Source of the DNA: Gammaproteobacteria bacterium
GTDB taxonomy: Bacteria > Pseudomonadota > Gammaproteobacteria > UBA6429 > Thiohalophilaceae
Reading direction: 5' to 3'
DNA: 7,435 nucleotides
NCBI GenBank assembly: GCA_029882235.1
Contig: JAOULB010000097.1
Location: forward strand, 1 to 7,435
Each line of letters starts with the position of its first letter. Positions within the stretch are counted from its first letter, which is position 1. Below the pieces are notes generated by a model. The model was given only the letters and a program-made list of their open reading frames with translations, was not told the origin of the DNA and made no database searches. Made by a program: the position numbers and the translations under genes. Shown piece by piece: positions 1-6,859 of the stretch.

Positions 1-353
1 ACATGTTCCTAAAAGAAGGCAATGCTTATATGCATCCCCTGGATGCCATGCGAGAAGGCTTTGATGGTATTGGCGAGCATCAACTCGCAATTCTTGCAGG
101 TATCCGTGCGGCATTTAAGAGTGTTATTCAGAAGTTTGATCCTGCAATTCTTGAACATCGGTTTGAGAAATTTCAAAAGGGTAACTTCATACCCGGTATG
201 AGTAAGATGAGAAACTGGGAGCTATACAGCACTTATTATCAGGATCTGGTTAGCGATCTAGATTCTTCGTTCCAGAACTTGTTTGGTCATGAGTTTGTTA
301 ATGCCTATGAAGAACAATTGCAACAACTGGCAATGTCTCGCAAAGTAAGATAA
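1..353 (+). CDS. tagH: T6SS-associated FHA-domain protein TagH/Fha, C-terminal part (5' end outside the window)
   Basis: This is the last 116 or so codons of a gene that enters the window already open; the TAA stop is at 351-353. The Met codon at base 3 is probably internal, because the visible part looks like a C-terminal domain only and no ribosome site can be seen. The protein is mostly helical and carries the pattern typical of the C-terminal domain of T6SS FHA proteins: a conserved helix around HPLDAM, a central MRNWELYSTYY stretch (about residues 69-79) and the ending FQNLFGHEFVNAYEEQ (about residues 90-105). Full-length members have an N-terminal FHA domain that binds phosphothreonine and promotes assembly of the secretion apparatus in the cytoplasm. 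That domain is not visible, so the FHA part is inferred from the family. It is followed 36 bases later by tssJ, the usual order in clusters controlled by threonine phosphorylation. Confidence is good for the family and lower for the exact subtype. Confidence 0.82.
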   Translation, partial: MFLKEGNAYMHPLDAMREGFDGIGEHQLAILAGIRAAFKSVIQKFDPAILEHRFEKFQKGNFIPGMSKMRNWELYSTYYQDLVSDLDSSFQNLFGHEFVNAYEEQLQQLAMSRKVR

Positions 354-377
354 AGAGTTGATAAAAATTATAAAACC

Positions 378-382
378 AAGGA
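378..382 (+). promoter_or_regulatory. Ribosome binding site of tssJ
   Basis: AAGGA lies 7 bases before the ATG at 390. It supports that start, which also begins a proper lipoprotein signal peptide. Confidence 0.7.
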
Positions 383-389
383 TAGATAT

Positions 390-458
390 ATGAAGTTAAT
401 TACACAGTTTAAAAATGTTTTTGCCTTTCTGGGGCTTACCGTTCTGGTTGCGGGTTGT
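390..458 (+). other. Signal peptide and lipobox of TssJ
   Basis: Codons 1-23 encode a type II (lipoprotein) signal sequence. The lipobox is LVAGC, with the cysteine codon TGT at 456-458. Signal peptidase II would cleave before C23, and the following Ser favours the outer membrane. Confidence 0.9.
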
Positions 459-884
459 TCAGCAATCAATAGTGGGATTGGTGGACTATTTAATGCAGAT
501 ACTGACCTTACCCTTACGTTTAAGGTAGCTGCAGACATTAACCCTGATGAAAGCAAAAAGCCGTCACCATTATTTATTCGCTTATACGAGCTTAAATCCA
601 CAAAAACATTTAAGCAGGCTAACTTCATCGATATTTATGAAAACGATAAAGATATCCTGGGGCCTGATATGGTCGGCGTGCAGAAATTGAAACGCATTCG
701 ACCTGGCGAAGATCGGGAAGATAGCCTGGTGCTTGATGAAAAGACGAAATTTGTTGGTTTGTATGCAGAGTTTTTAAATTACAAGAATGCAAAATACAAA
801 ATAGTATTTCCAGTTACACAGCATGATGTGATTGGCACTACAAAAACAATCTATATTTCACGCAATGTAATGGATATGAAGTAA
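390..884 (+). CDS. tssJ: T6SS outer-membrane lipoprotein TssJ
   Basis: TssJ is the small lipoprotein that anchors the T6SS membrane complex in the outer membrane and binds the periplasmic C-terminal domain of TssM. The 164-residue product has a lipoprotein signal peptide: basic start (K2, K8), hydrophobic core 10-20 and lipobox L-V-A-G-C with the acylated cysteine at C23. Residue +2 is Ser, not Asp, which fits Lol-dependent sorting to the outer membrane. The mature part (about 142 residues) matches the family: a first beta strand at DLTLTFKVAADINPD (39-53), PLFIRLYELKS (60-70), the F-K-Q-A-N-F segment (74-79), a R-P-G-E turn (104-107), and late strands KIVFPV and KTIYISRN. Length is usual for the family. 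It sits between tagH (36-base gap) and tssK (90-base gap). The start codon is supported by a Shine-Dalgarno sequence and by the signal peptide. Confidence 0.93.
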   Translation: MKLITQFKNVFAFLGLTVLVAGCSAINSGIGGLFNADTDLTLTFKVAADINPDESKKPSPLFIRLYELKSTKTFKQANFIDIYENDKDILGPDMVGVQKLKRIRPGEDREDSLVLDEKTKFVGLYAEFLNYKNAKYKIVFPVTQHDVIGTTKTIYISRNVMDMK

Positions 885-974
885 GGATAGAGATTTACAG
901 GGGCAGAATGAAAGGTTGAAATAATTTAACTGGATATCTGCAATATATCATTAACTTAGTTGGGCAAGAGAGCA

Positions 975-2309
975 ATGTCATTAGATAGTAAAGTCGTGTG
1001 GTCAGAAGGGATGTTTTTAAATCCACAACATTTCCAGCAGCAGGAACGTTATTTAGAACGTTATATTGATGGAAAATGTTCTGCTTTTGGCGCTTATGGA
1101 TGGGGCTTGCATAATTTAGAAATTGATATGCAATTACTTAAGCTGGGAAAAATCTCTGTAGCGTCTGCGCGCGGTGTTTTTCCAGATGGTACACCATTTA
1201 GTTTTCCCGATCAGGATGAAGCGCCTCCGGTTCTTGAGGTGCCAGAAAATACACATAATTGTATTGTTTATCTTGCTATTCCGGTCAGGCGTCCAGGTGC
1301 AGTTGATGTTTTATCTGAAAGAGATTCGCAAGGTTTAGCGCGATACTACTCGATGGAACAGGATATTCGTGATGTCACTATGGAAGGCAGTGACAATGTG
1401 CCTATTCATGTTGGCAAACTGAGAATGCGTTTGTTGCTCGAAACAGATGACTTAAGTGGTTATGCCTGTATTGGCCTGGTTCGAATTGCCGAAGCGCGTG
1501 AAGACAAGAATGTGCTTGTTGACGATCAATATATTCCATCCTGCCTTGATTGTAATGCCTCGCCCAAGTTGACAGGTTTTCTGTCTGAACTGGTTGGTTT
1601 ATTACATCATCGAGGTGAATCAATAGCTGGACGACTTGCGGATACTCAGCGTGGAGGCACGGCTGAAGTTGCGGATTATATGATGTTGCAAATGCTTAAC
1701 CGTTTAGAGCCAATGGCAAATCATTTATTACAAATGCAGGGTTTACACCCAGTTGAGCTGTTTACGGAAACCTTGCAAATGGTCGGTGAGATATCGACCT
1801 TTGTATCCAAGACCAAACGTCCACCATTATTCCCAAGTTATCTACATGATAATTTACAAGAAACATTTACGCCGGTAATGACTTCACTAAGACAATGTCT
1901 GAGTATGGTTTATGAACAAACCGCAACATCATTGTCACTGGTCGAGAAAAAATACGGCATTCGTGTCGCGCAAATTCCTGATCGTACGTTACTTACTTCG
2001 GCGATGTTCGTTCTGGCTGTGCGTGCGGATGTACCAGAGAATCAATTACGCACTCATCTACCTGCACAAATTAAAATTGGACCCGTTGAGCGTATTCGTC
2101 AGCTGGTCAATGCGGCAATGCCAGGTATTCCAATCAAAGCCTTACCTGTTGCGCCACGACAAATTCCATATCACTCAGGTTATAGTTATTTTGAACTTGA
2201 GCGCAGTAGCGATTTCTGGAAAGAGCTTGCGCAATCAGGTGGATTCGCAATGCATTTAGGTGGTGATTTCCCTGGCATTGAAATCGAATTTTGGGCAATC
2301 AGGCAGTAG
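975..2309 (+). CDS. tssK: T6SS baseplate protein TssK
   Basis: TssK is the cytoplasmic trimer that links the baseplate (TssE/F/G, VgrG) to the membrane complex through TssL and TssM. The 444-residue product begins MSLDSKVVWSEGMFLNPQHF, the family hallmark start (VVWSEGMF-L-x-PQHFQQQ, residues 7-23). It ends with the conserved C-terminal pattern YSYFEL...DFW followed by FPGIEIEFWAIR. Length agrees with the family (about 445 residues). I chose the ATG at 975. An in-frame TTG at 960 would add only five residues (M-G-K-R-A) before the conserved start, and TssK proteins normally begin right at this MS-x-x-x-x-VVWSEG point. The upstream AAGAGAG (966-972) is a weak and rather close ribosome site, so the start is slightly less certain than the identity. 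The N-terminal part is a beta-rich shoulder domain in known TssK structures and the C-terminal part binds the membrane complex. That division comes from the family. Confidence 0.95.
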   Translation: MSLDSKVVWSEGMFLNPQHFQQQERYLERYIDGKCSAFGAYGWGLHNLEIDMQLLKLGKISVASARGVFPDGTPFSFPDQDEAPPVLEVPENTHNCIVYLAIPVRRPGAVDVLSERDSQGLARYYSMEQDIRDVTMEGSDNVPIHVGKLRMRLLLETDDLSGYACIGLVRIAEAREDKNVLVDDQYIPSCLDCNASPKLTGFLSELVGLLHHRGESIAGRLADTQRGGTAEVADYMMLQMLNRLEPMANHLLQMQGLHPVELFTETLQMVGEISTFVSKTKRPPLFPSYLHDNLQETFTPVMTSLRQCLSMVYEQTATSLSLVEKKYGIRVAQIPDRTLLTSAMFVLAVRADVPENQLRTHLPAQIKIGPVERIRQLVNAAMPGIPIKALPVAPRQIPYHSGYSYFELERSSDFWKELAQSGGFAMHLGGDFPGIEIEFWAIRQ

Positions 2310-2316
2310 TCAAAAT

Positions 2317-2321
2317 AGGAG
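2317..2321 (+). promoter_or_regulatory. Ribosome binding site of tssL
   Basis: A strong AGGAG lies 6 bases before the ATG at 2328, inside the 18-base gap after tssK. It fixes the start, so the R-T-V motifs near the N-terminus are part of the protein. Confidence 0.8.
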
Positions 2322-2327
2322 TGACGC

Positions 2328-3275
2328 ATGTCATCAGATAATCAGGACAGAACTGTATTTCGCCAACCTGCGAATAAAGGTGAGAGAACGGTCGTCAGGC
2401 CTATGCCTGGTGGAAGAGGGGGCAGCAACACAAGAATGCCGCCTCCAGCACAGCCCCAGTCAGCACCGCAATATAATCAGCAGCCTGCACAACAAGCGGC
2501 GATGCCAGCGCATATTGAATCACAGTCATCGAATTTTAGTACATCACATGGCCTGAATCCTTTGATTAATGCAGCCTCAATGCTGATTGCGGTGTTTGAA
2601 AAAACACGTTCATCCGTCAGCCATCCGGATGTGAGTGGCTTACACCAACGTCTGGTGAATGAAATAAAATTATTTGAGACACGTGCGCGTGAGAGTGGGA
2701 TAAAACCTGAAATTGTACTTTCTGCGCGATATGTTTTATGCACCGTACTCGATGAAGCCGTACTCAACACCCCCTGGGGAACCGAAAGTGCATGGACACA
2801 AAGAACCCTGCTGAGTTTATTTCACAATGAAACAGCCGGTGGTGAGAAGTTCTTTTTGATTCTGGATCGCATGCGTCATATGCCCGCAGAAAACATTGAA
2901 ATCCTTGAGCTGATGTATCTCTGCCTGAGCCTGGGCTTTGAAGGTAAGTACCGCGTGATCCATCGTGGCAAGGAAATGCTGGAACAAACACGCGAGGAAC
3001 TGTTCAATATTATTCGTAACTATCGCGGTGAGTTTGAACGGGCATTGTCGCCAAGCTGGCAGGGCCTCGGTAATGTTAAAAAATCTTTGGCGCAATATGT
3101 GCCCATGTGGGTAGTCGCAAGTGTGATTGGTGGTTTTATGTTGTTGAGTTACTCAGGTTTTCGCTACTGGCTATATCTCTCTTCCGCACCCGTTGCGCAA
3201 CAATTAACCGAGTTAACTGAAACACGAACTACGCCTAATCGACCGCGTTCGAAATCAGTGAGTCAGTTTGATTAA
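2328..3275 (+). CDS. tssL: T6SS inner-membrane protein TssL (DotU/IcmH-like, short form)
   Basis: TssL partners with TssM in the inner membrane, and its cytoplasmic domain contacts TssK. The 315-residue product has four parts. Residues 1-30 are a polar tail with two R-T-V-x-R motifs (T9 and T21). Residues 31-70 are a low-complexity linker rich in Pro, Gln, Ala and Ser. The DotU domain runs from about 73 to 250, with family signatures YVLCTVLDEAVL (135-146), T-P-W-G (148-151), SLFHNETAGGEKFF (163-176) and LCLSLGFEGKYR (198-209). A single transmembrane helix lies at about 259-284, followed by a roughly 30-residue basic periplasmic tail. There is no OmpA/MotB-like peptidoglycan-binding domain after the helix, unlike extended TssL proteins. 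It lies 18 bases after tssK and 17 before tssM, so it is almost certainly cotranscribed with both. Identity is secure. A role for the N-terminal tail in signalling is inference. Confidence 0.95.
   Translation: MSSDNQDRTVFRQPANKGERTVVRPMPGGRGGSNTRMPPPAQPQSAPQYNQQPAQQAAMPAHIESQSSNFSTSHGLNPLINAASMLIAVFEKTRSSVSHPDVSGLHQRLVNEIKLFETRARESGIKPEIVLSARYVLCTVLDEAVLNTPWGTESAWTQRTLLSLFHNETAGGEKFFLILDRMRHMPAENIEILELMYLCLSLGFEGKYRVIHRGKEMLEQTREELFNIIRNYRGEFERALSPSWQGLGNVKKSLAQYVPMWVVASVIGGFMLLSYSGFRYWLYLSSAPVAQQLTELTETRTTPNRPRSKSVSQFD
2349..2402 (+). repeat. Two spaced R-T-V-x-R motifs in the TssL N-terminal tail
   Basis: Residues 8-12 read RTVFR and residues 20-25 read RTVVRP, twelve residues apart, each preceded by an acidic residue (D7, E19). 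The second is followed by a MPGGRGG turn. The threonine codons are at 2352-2354 and 2388-2390. The DNA of the two copies is similar but not identical, so the match is at the protein level. They are candidate phosphothreonine sites for FHA-domain recognition. This is inferred from the Agrobacterium precedent, in which phosphorylated TssL binds Fha. Confidence 0.6.
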
Positions 3276-3280
3276 GTATC

Positions 3281-3285
3281 AGGGA
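3281..3285 (+). promoter_or_regulatory. Ribosome binding site of tssM
   Basis: AGGGA lies 7 bases before the ATG at 3293. It supports a start that gives a short basic N-terminus directly before the first membrane helix. Confidence 0.65.
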
Positions 3286-3292
3286 AAGATGT

Positions 3293-6200
3293 ATGAAGAA
3301 AGTAGCTGAATTTTTTAAGAACCCACTTGTTATTGCCATTATTGGATTAATTTTCCTGTCGCTATTGATCTGGTTTGGCGGTCCTGCAATCAAGTTTGGT
3401 GAAGACAATACTGCGCCATTGGGTGGCGTTGGTGCTCGCCTGTTCACTATTATGTTTGTCCTAATGATCTGGGGTATGCATACCCTGTGGAAAAAATTAA
3501 AAGAAAAGAAACAAAATGACGAGCTTGTTGATGACTTGCAGGACAATCAGGACAGTCATGGCGCATCAAGCCAGAGTTCAGAAGAAGTTAGACTTATTAA
3601 TGATCGTTTTACAGAAGCACTAGCAACATTAAAACGACTTAAATTCAAAGGTAAGGGGCCGAAAAAAGCACTTTATGAATTACCCTGGTACATTATTATT
3701 GGTCCGCCTGGGTCGGGTAAAACAACTGCATTAATTAACTCAAGCCTCGATTTTCCACTTGCGGAGCAGTTTGGCAAAGGTGCATTGCAGGGTGTCGGTG
3801 GTACGCGTCATTGTGACTGGTGGTTTACCAATGATGCCGTACTTGTAGATACAGCCGGCCGTTATACTACTCAGGATAGTCATAAGGTTGTCGATAGTAC
3901 TGCATGGGAAGGCTTTCTTAATTTATTAAAGAAAAATCGCCGCCGTAGACCTATTAATGGCGCTATTGTAGCTATCAGCTTGCAGGATCTTCTTTCACAA
4001 TCGGAAGAAGAGCGCATCATGCACGCAAAAACAATTCGTTCACGTATTGATGAGTTAATGGAGAAACTCGAAATACGATTCCCGATCTATTTGATGTTCA
4101 CCAAAACAGATTTATTGTCGGGATTCACCGAATTTTTTGAAGATATGGGCAAGGATGAGCGCGAACAGGTCTGGGGTGTTTCGCTACCGGATGCGCCACA
4201 TGAGTCGCAGGGGCCTGACCTTGATTATTTCGGTGATGAATATGAAAAATTAATCACACGCCTGTTTGAAAGAGTTCTCTGGCGCGTACATCAGGAACGT
4301 GATGGTAAACGTCGTGGTGCGATTCAGGGCTTTCCTCAACAAATGGAAAACCTGCGCCCATTAGCAGAAAGCTTTGTGCGCCAGACATTTGTTAAAAATC
4401 GTTATCGCTTCCAGCCGTATTTACGCGGTGTTTACTTTACCAGTGGTACTCAGGATGGGACACCTATTGATCGTCTGATGTCATCTGTCTCTGCTAACTT
4501 TGGTTTTGCGCGTGAACTAGTTCAATCAACTGTAGGGCAGGGTAAAAGTTTCTTCCTTGGGCAGCTTTTCCGTAATGTTATTTTCCCTGAGTCGGAATTA
4601 GTTGGTTCGAATAGAAGGTACGAAACTTTATTGCTTTGGTCGCAACGAGCGGCTTATGTGGGAATGGCTGCAATTGCGGTAATTATGTTCTTTGTCTGGG
4701 CAGGTAGCTTTACTCGACATGAACTCTATATGGGTGAAGTTGAATCCTATATTGCAGAATTTAAAGCTGAAAAGCGTCGTTATACCTCAAATTCAAGTGA
4801 TCTTCGCACGATACTACCCACTTTAAATACTCTGGGTAAGGCCAGTGTTGTTTATGACCAGGAGGCTCACCCCTATTTATCAGGCATGGGGCTGTACGAT
4901 AGTAATGTTGATGACGCAGCTGATCGTGCCTATGAATATCAACTGAAAAAATTATTATTGCCCAGAGTGATTGAGTACCTTGAGACCTATTTGAAAAAAG
5001 GTCACCAGGGCGGCGATCTTTATAGCACTTTCAAAACATATCTGATGTTTCAGAAAGTTGAGCATATGGATCCTAAACTGGTTATGGACTGGTTCTCGTT
5101 AAAGCTGGATCAAAATATGCGTGGTCAGGCAAATAAGAGAAAACAGTTAAAACTTCATCTGGCGGCTTTACTGGAAACCAAACTTGAACCCACGGACTTA
5201 AGTCCGCGTTTGATCAAGTCAACGCGTTCATTATTACTTAGGGTTCCAGTATCGCAACGTATCTATAGCCGTATCCGTACGAATTCGAATCATTCACAGA
5301 AGGTCGATATGTTGAATGAATTTGGGGAAACAGTGCGCACAACTTTTAAAGTTGATCCTAAAGTTATTGATACCTTACAGACACCATTAATGTTTACTCT
5401 GGAAGGATATGAGAATATCGAAATCTCTGAGGACTCACCGATAATTGCGGATATTGTGAATGAGAAATGGGTGTTAACCGATGATGAATACTCAAAAGTA
5501 GATTTTGTTAAAGATGATCTGGATGAGATCAGCAAGAAAGTTAAAGAACATTATTTGCTTGACTATAAGCGCGTCTGGGATGGTATTTATTCTTCCCTCG
5601 AAGTGACATCATTCCTCGATCTCAGGCATGCCAATGACGTCTTGACCAGTTTTACTGATCCAGTTTATTCGCCCTTGATGACAATTCTTCAGGTTGGTAA
5701 TGCGAATACAACACTTTCAAGTCAGCTTGCGGCCAATTTTGCTGAAGACAATCAAAAAGGTAAAAAAGGTCAGCTGGCAAATTTTGTAGCCTCGAAATCC
5801 AAAATGACAATTGTTGATAAACAGTTCCGGGATTTGAATCTGTTAATGCGCGAAACCTCAAAAAAACCTGCGCCCATAAATGGTGCTATTGAAAAGGTTC
5901 GTCAATTGCAGGAGTTTATGTATGAGGTGACTGTGGCGCCTGATCCTGCCAAGAAGGCATTTGATGTTGCCAAAGCGCGTTATATGAGTGGTTCTGGTAA
6001 TGCGATTACATCATTGCGCGCATTTGCAAAAAATACCCCGCAACCAGTCAAACGCTGGTTAACAACATTGGCTGATGAGTCCTGGAAAGTAGTATTAAAT
6101 ACAGCACGCCAGCATGTCAGTGCAGAATGGCGGACTAAAGTCTATTCTCCATATACGCGTGCACTGGCCGGGCGGTATCCGCTGAATCGTTCAGCCTCGG

Positions 6201-6859
6201 ATGAACTTGCTTTGTTCGACTTTAGTGAGTTTTTCAAACCTGCGGGCACAATGGATATTTTTTATCAGGAATATCTCAAGCCTTTCATTAATTCAAGTGG
6301 TCAGTGGCATAATCGTGTGGTTGATAACCATAGCTTAGGCTTGTCTGGTAGTGCAATTGCACAGGTGCGAAGAGCACAAAATATTAAATCGGTATTCTTT
6401 ACAAAAGACCCATCGATGCCAAGTCTGACTTTCCAGCTTAAACCCTTTACGCTGAATAAAAATGATGCGCGCTTTACGCTTGAGGTGGGCAGCAAAAAAG
6501 TGAGCTATAGCCATGGGCCAAAATTCTGGAAGACCGTGCAATGGTCAGGTGATGATGAAAATGCGCGTGTGCGCCTGATTTTTGAAGACTTAAGAGAGAA
6601 GCAGCACTATAAAGTATACGATGGGCCATGGGCCTGGTTCAGATTGCAGGATCAGTCTGAACTTAGTAAGACTAAAAAATCAAACGTGTTTATGGTGACC
6701 TATGATGTACCTGAAAAAACTTATGCAAGTACATCGTCTGGCGATTCTCGTAAAACGACAATTAATCATAGAATTAAATATCAACTTAAAGCAAAGAGTG
6801 TAAATAACCCATTTAGTAAAGATCTATTGGGTGCATTCAGAGTGCCAGAGAGAATTTAA
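3293..6859 (+). CDS. tssM: T6SS inner-membrane protein TssM (IcmF-like), P-loop intact
   Basis: TssM spans the envelope and joins TssL in the inner membrane to TssJ at the outer membrane. The 1188-residue product has two N-terminal transmembrane helices (about 11-29 and 47-67), then a polar linker (about 70-99). A cytoplasmic GTPase-like domain follows, with Walker A GPPGSGKT (137-144), DAVLVDTAGR (181-190, D-T-A-G as in switch II) and the nucleotide-base motif FTKTD (269-273). A basic run KKNRRRRP lies at 213-220. A third helix (about 453-472) leads into a long periplasmic part, about 473-1188. Near the end are the IcmF-family motif FDFSEFFKPAGTMDIF (975-990) and the C-terminal beta domain with DGPWAWFRL (1110-1118), the region that binds TssJ in studied systems. 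Length is typical (about 1100-1300). It is uninterrupted, with no frameshift. Some T6SS TssM proteins lack a Walker A motif. This one keeps it, so nucleotide hydrolysis is plausible but not shown. Confidence 0.96.
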   Translation: MKKVAEFFKNPLVIAIIGLIFLSLLIWFGGPAIKFGEDNTAPLGGVGARLFTIMFVLMIWGMHTLWKKLKEKKQNDELVDDLQDNQDSHGASSQSSEEVRLINDRFTEALATLKRLKFKGKGPKKALYELPWYIIIGPPGSGKTTALINSSLDFPLAEQFGKGALQGVGGTRHCDWWFTNDAVLVDTAGRYTTQDSHKVVDSTAWEGFLNLLKKNRRRRPINGAIVAISLQDLLSQSEEERIMHAKTIRSRIDELMEKLEIRFPIYLMFTKTDLLSGFTEFFEDMGKDEREQVWGVSLPDAPHESQGPDLDYFGDEYEKLITRLFERVLWRVHQERDGKRRGAIQGFPQQMENLRPLAESFVRQTFVKNRYRFQPYLRGVYFTSGTQDGTPIDRLMSSVSANFGFARELVQSTVGQGKSFFLGQLFRNVIFPESELVGSNRRYETLLLWSQRAAYVGMAAIAVIMFFVWAGSFTRHELYMGEVESYIAEFKAEKRRYTSNSSDLRTILPTLNTLGKASVVYDQEAHPYLSGMGLYDSNVDDAADRAYEYQLKKLLLPRVIEYLETYLKKGHQGGDLYSTFKTYLMFQKVEHMDPKLVMDWFSLKLDQNMRGQANKRKQLKLHLAALLETKLEPTDLSPRLIKSTRSLLLRVPVSQRIYSRIRTNSNHSQKVDMLNEFGETVRTTFKVDPKVIDTLQTPLMFTLEGYENIEISEDSPIIADIVNEKWVLTDDEYSKVDFVKDDLDEISKKVKEHYLLDYKRVWDGIYSSLEVTSFLDLRHANDVLTSFTDPVYSPLMTILQVGNANTTLSSQLAANFAEDNQKGKKGQLANFVASKSKMTIVDKQFRDLNLLMRETSKKPAPINGAIEKVRQLQEFMYEVTVAPDPAKKAFDVAKARYMSGSGNAITSLRAFAKNTPQPVKRWLTTLADESWKVVLNTARQHVSAEWRTKVYSPYTRALAGRYPLNRSASDELALFDFSEFFKPAGTMDIFYQEYLKPFINSSGQWHNRVVDNHSLGLSGSAIAQVRRAQNIKSVFFTKDPSMPSLTFQLKPFTLNKNDARFTLEVGSKKVSYSHGPKFWKTVQWSGDDENARVRLIFEDLREKQHYKVYDGPWAWFRLQDQSELSKTKKSNVFMVTYDVPEKTYASTSSGDSRKTTINHRIKYQLKAKSVNNPFSKDLLGAFRVPERI
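3701..3724 (+). other. Walker A (P-loop) of TssM
   Basis: Codons 137-144 encode GPPGSGKT, a complete P-loop with the catalytic Lys (K143) and Thr (T144). It is followed by D-T-A-G at 186-189 and T-K-T-D at 270-273, so all three nucleotide-binding elements are present. Confidence 0.9.
6847..6853 (+). promoter_or_regulatory. Ribosome binding site of tagF, inside the end of tssM
   Basis: The purine run AGAGAGA lies 6 bases before the GTG at 6860 and within the last codons of tssM. It is a weak Shine-Dalgarno match. Together with the zero-base junction it suggests that ribosomes finishing tssM start tagF. Confidence 0.45.

Noticed and set aside
3..5. ATG at base 3 as a true gene start for a 116-residue protein
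   Set aside because: The product matches only the C-terminal domain of T6SS FHA proteins, and the frame is open at the window edge. A truncated gene is more likely than a short standalone one, although the upstream sequence is needed to be sure.
368..628. Antisense open frame of 86 codons over the start of tssJ
   Set aside because: It lies opposite a well-supported lipoprotein gene, and its translation shows no recognisable domain. It is a shadow frame.
916..949. Sigma-70 or sigma-54 promoter before tssK
   Set aside because: TTGAAA has no good -10 hexamer at 16-18 bases. The TGG...TGC pair has only 6 bases between GG and GC rather than about 10. It was not listed as a promoter.
960..974. 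In-frame TTG at 960 as the start of TssK
   Set aside because: It would add five residues before the conserved MS...VVWSEGMF start, and the purine-rich sequence that could serve as ribosome site lies after the TTG and before the ATG at 975.
2420..2540. Possible insertion or foreign segment in the Pro/Gln-rich part of tssL
   Set aside because: Frame and codon use continue smoothly, there are no flanking repeats, and flexible linkers of this kind are common before the DotU domain.
1912..2556. Two + strand open frames (115 and 98 codons) in another frame within tssK and across the tssK-tssL junction
   Set aside because: Both overlap conserved tssK or tssL coding sequence. Their translations are rich in His, Cys, Ser and Arg with no family pattern, as expected for out-of-frame reads.
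3235..3546. Antisense open frame of 103 codons across the tssL end and tssM start
   Set aside because: It runs opposite the coding sequence for the first two TssM membrane helices, and its translation shows no family signature.
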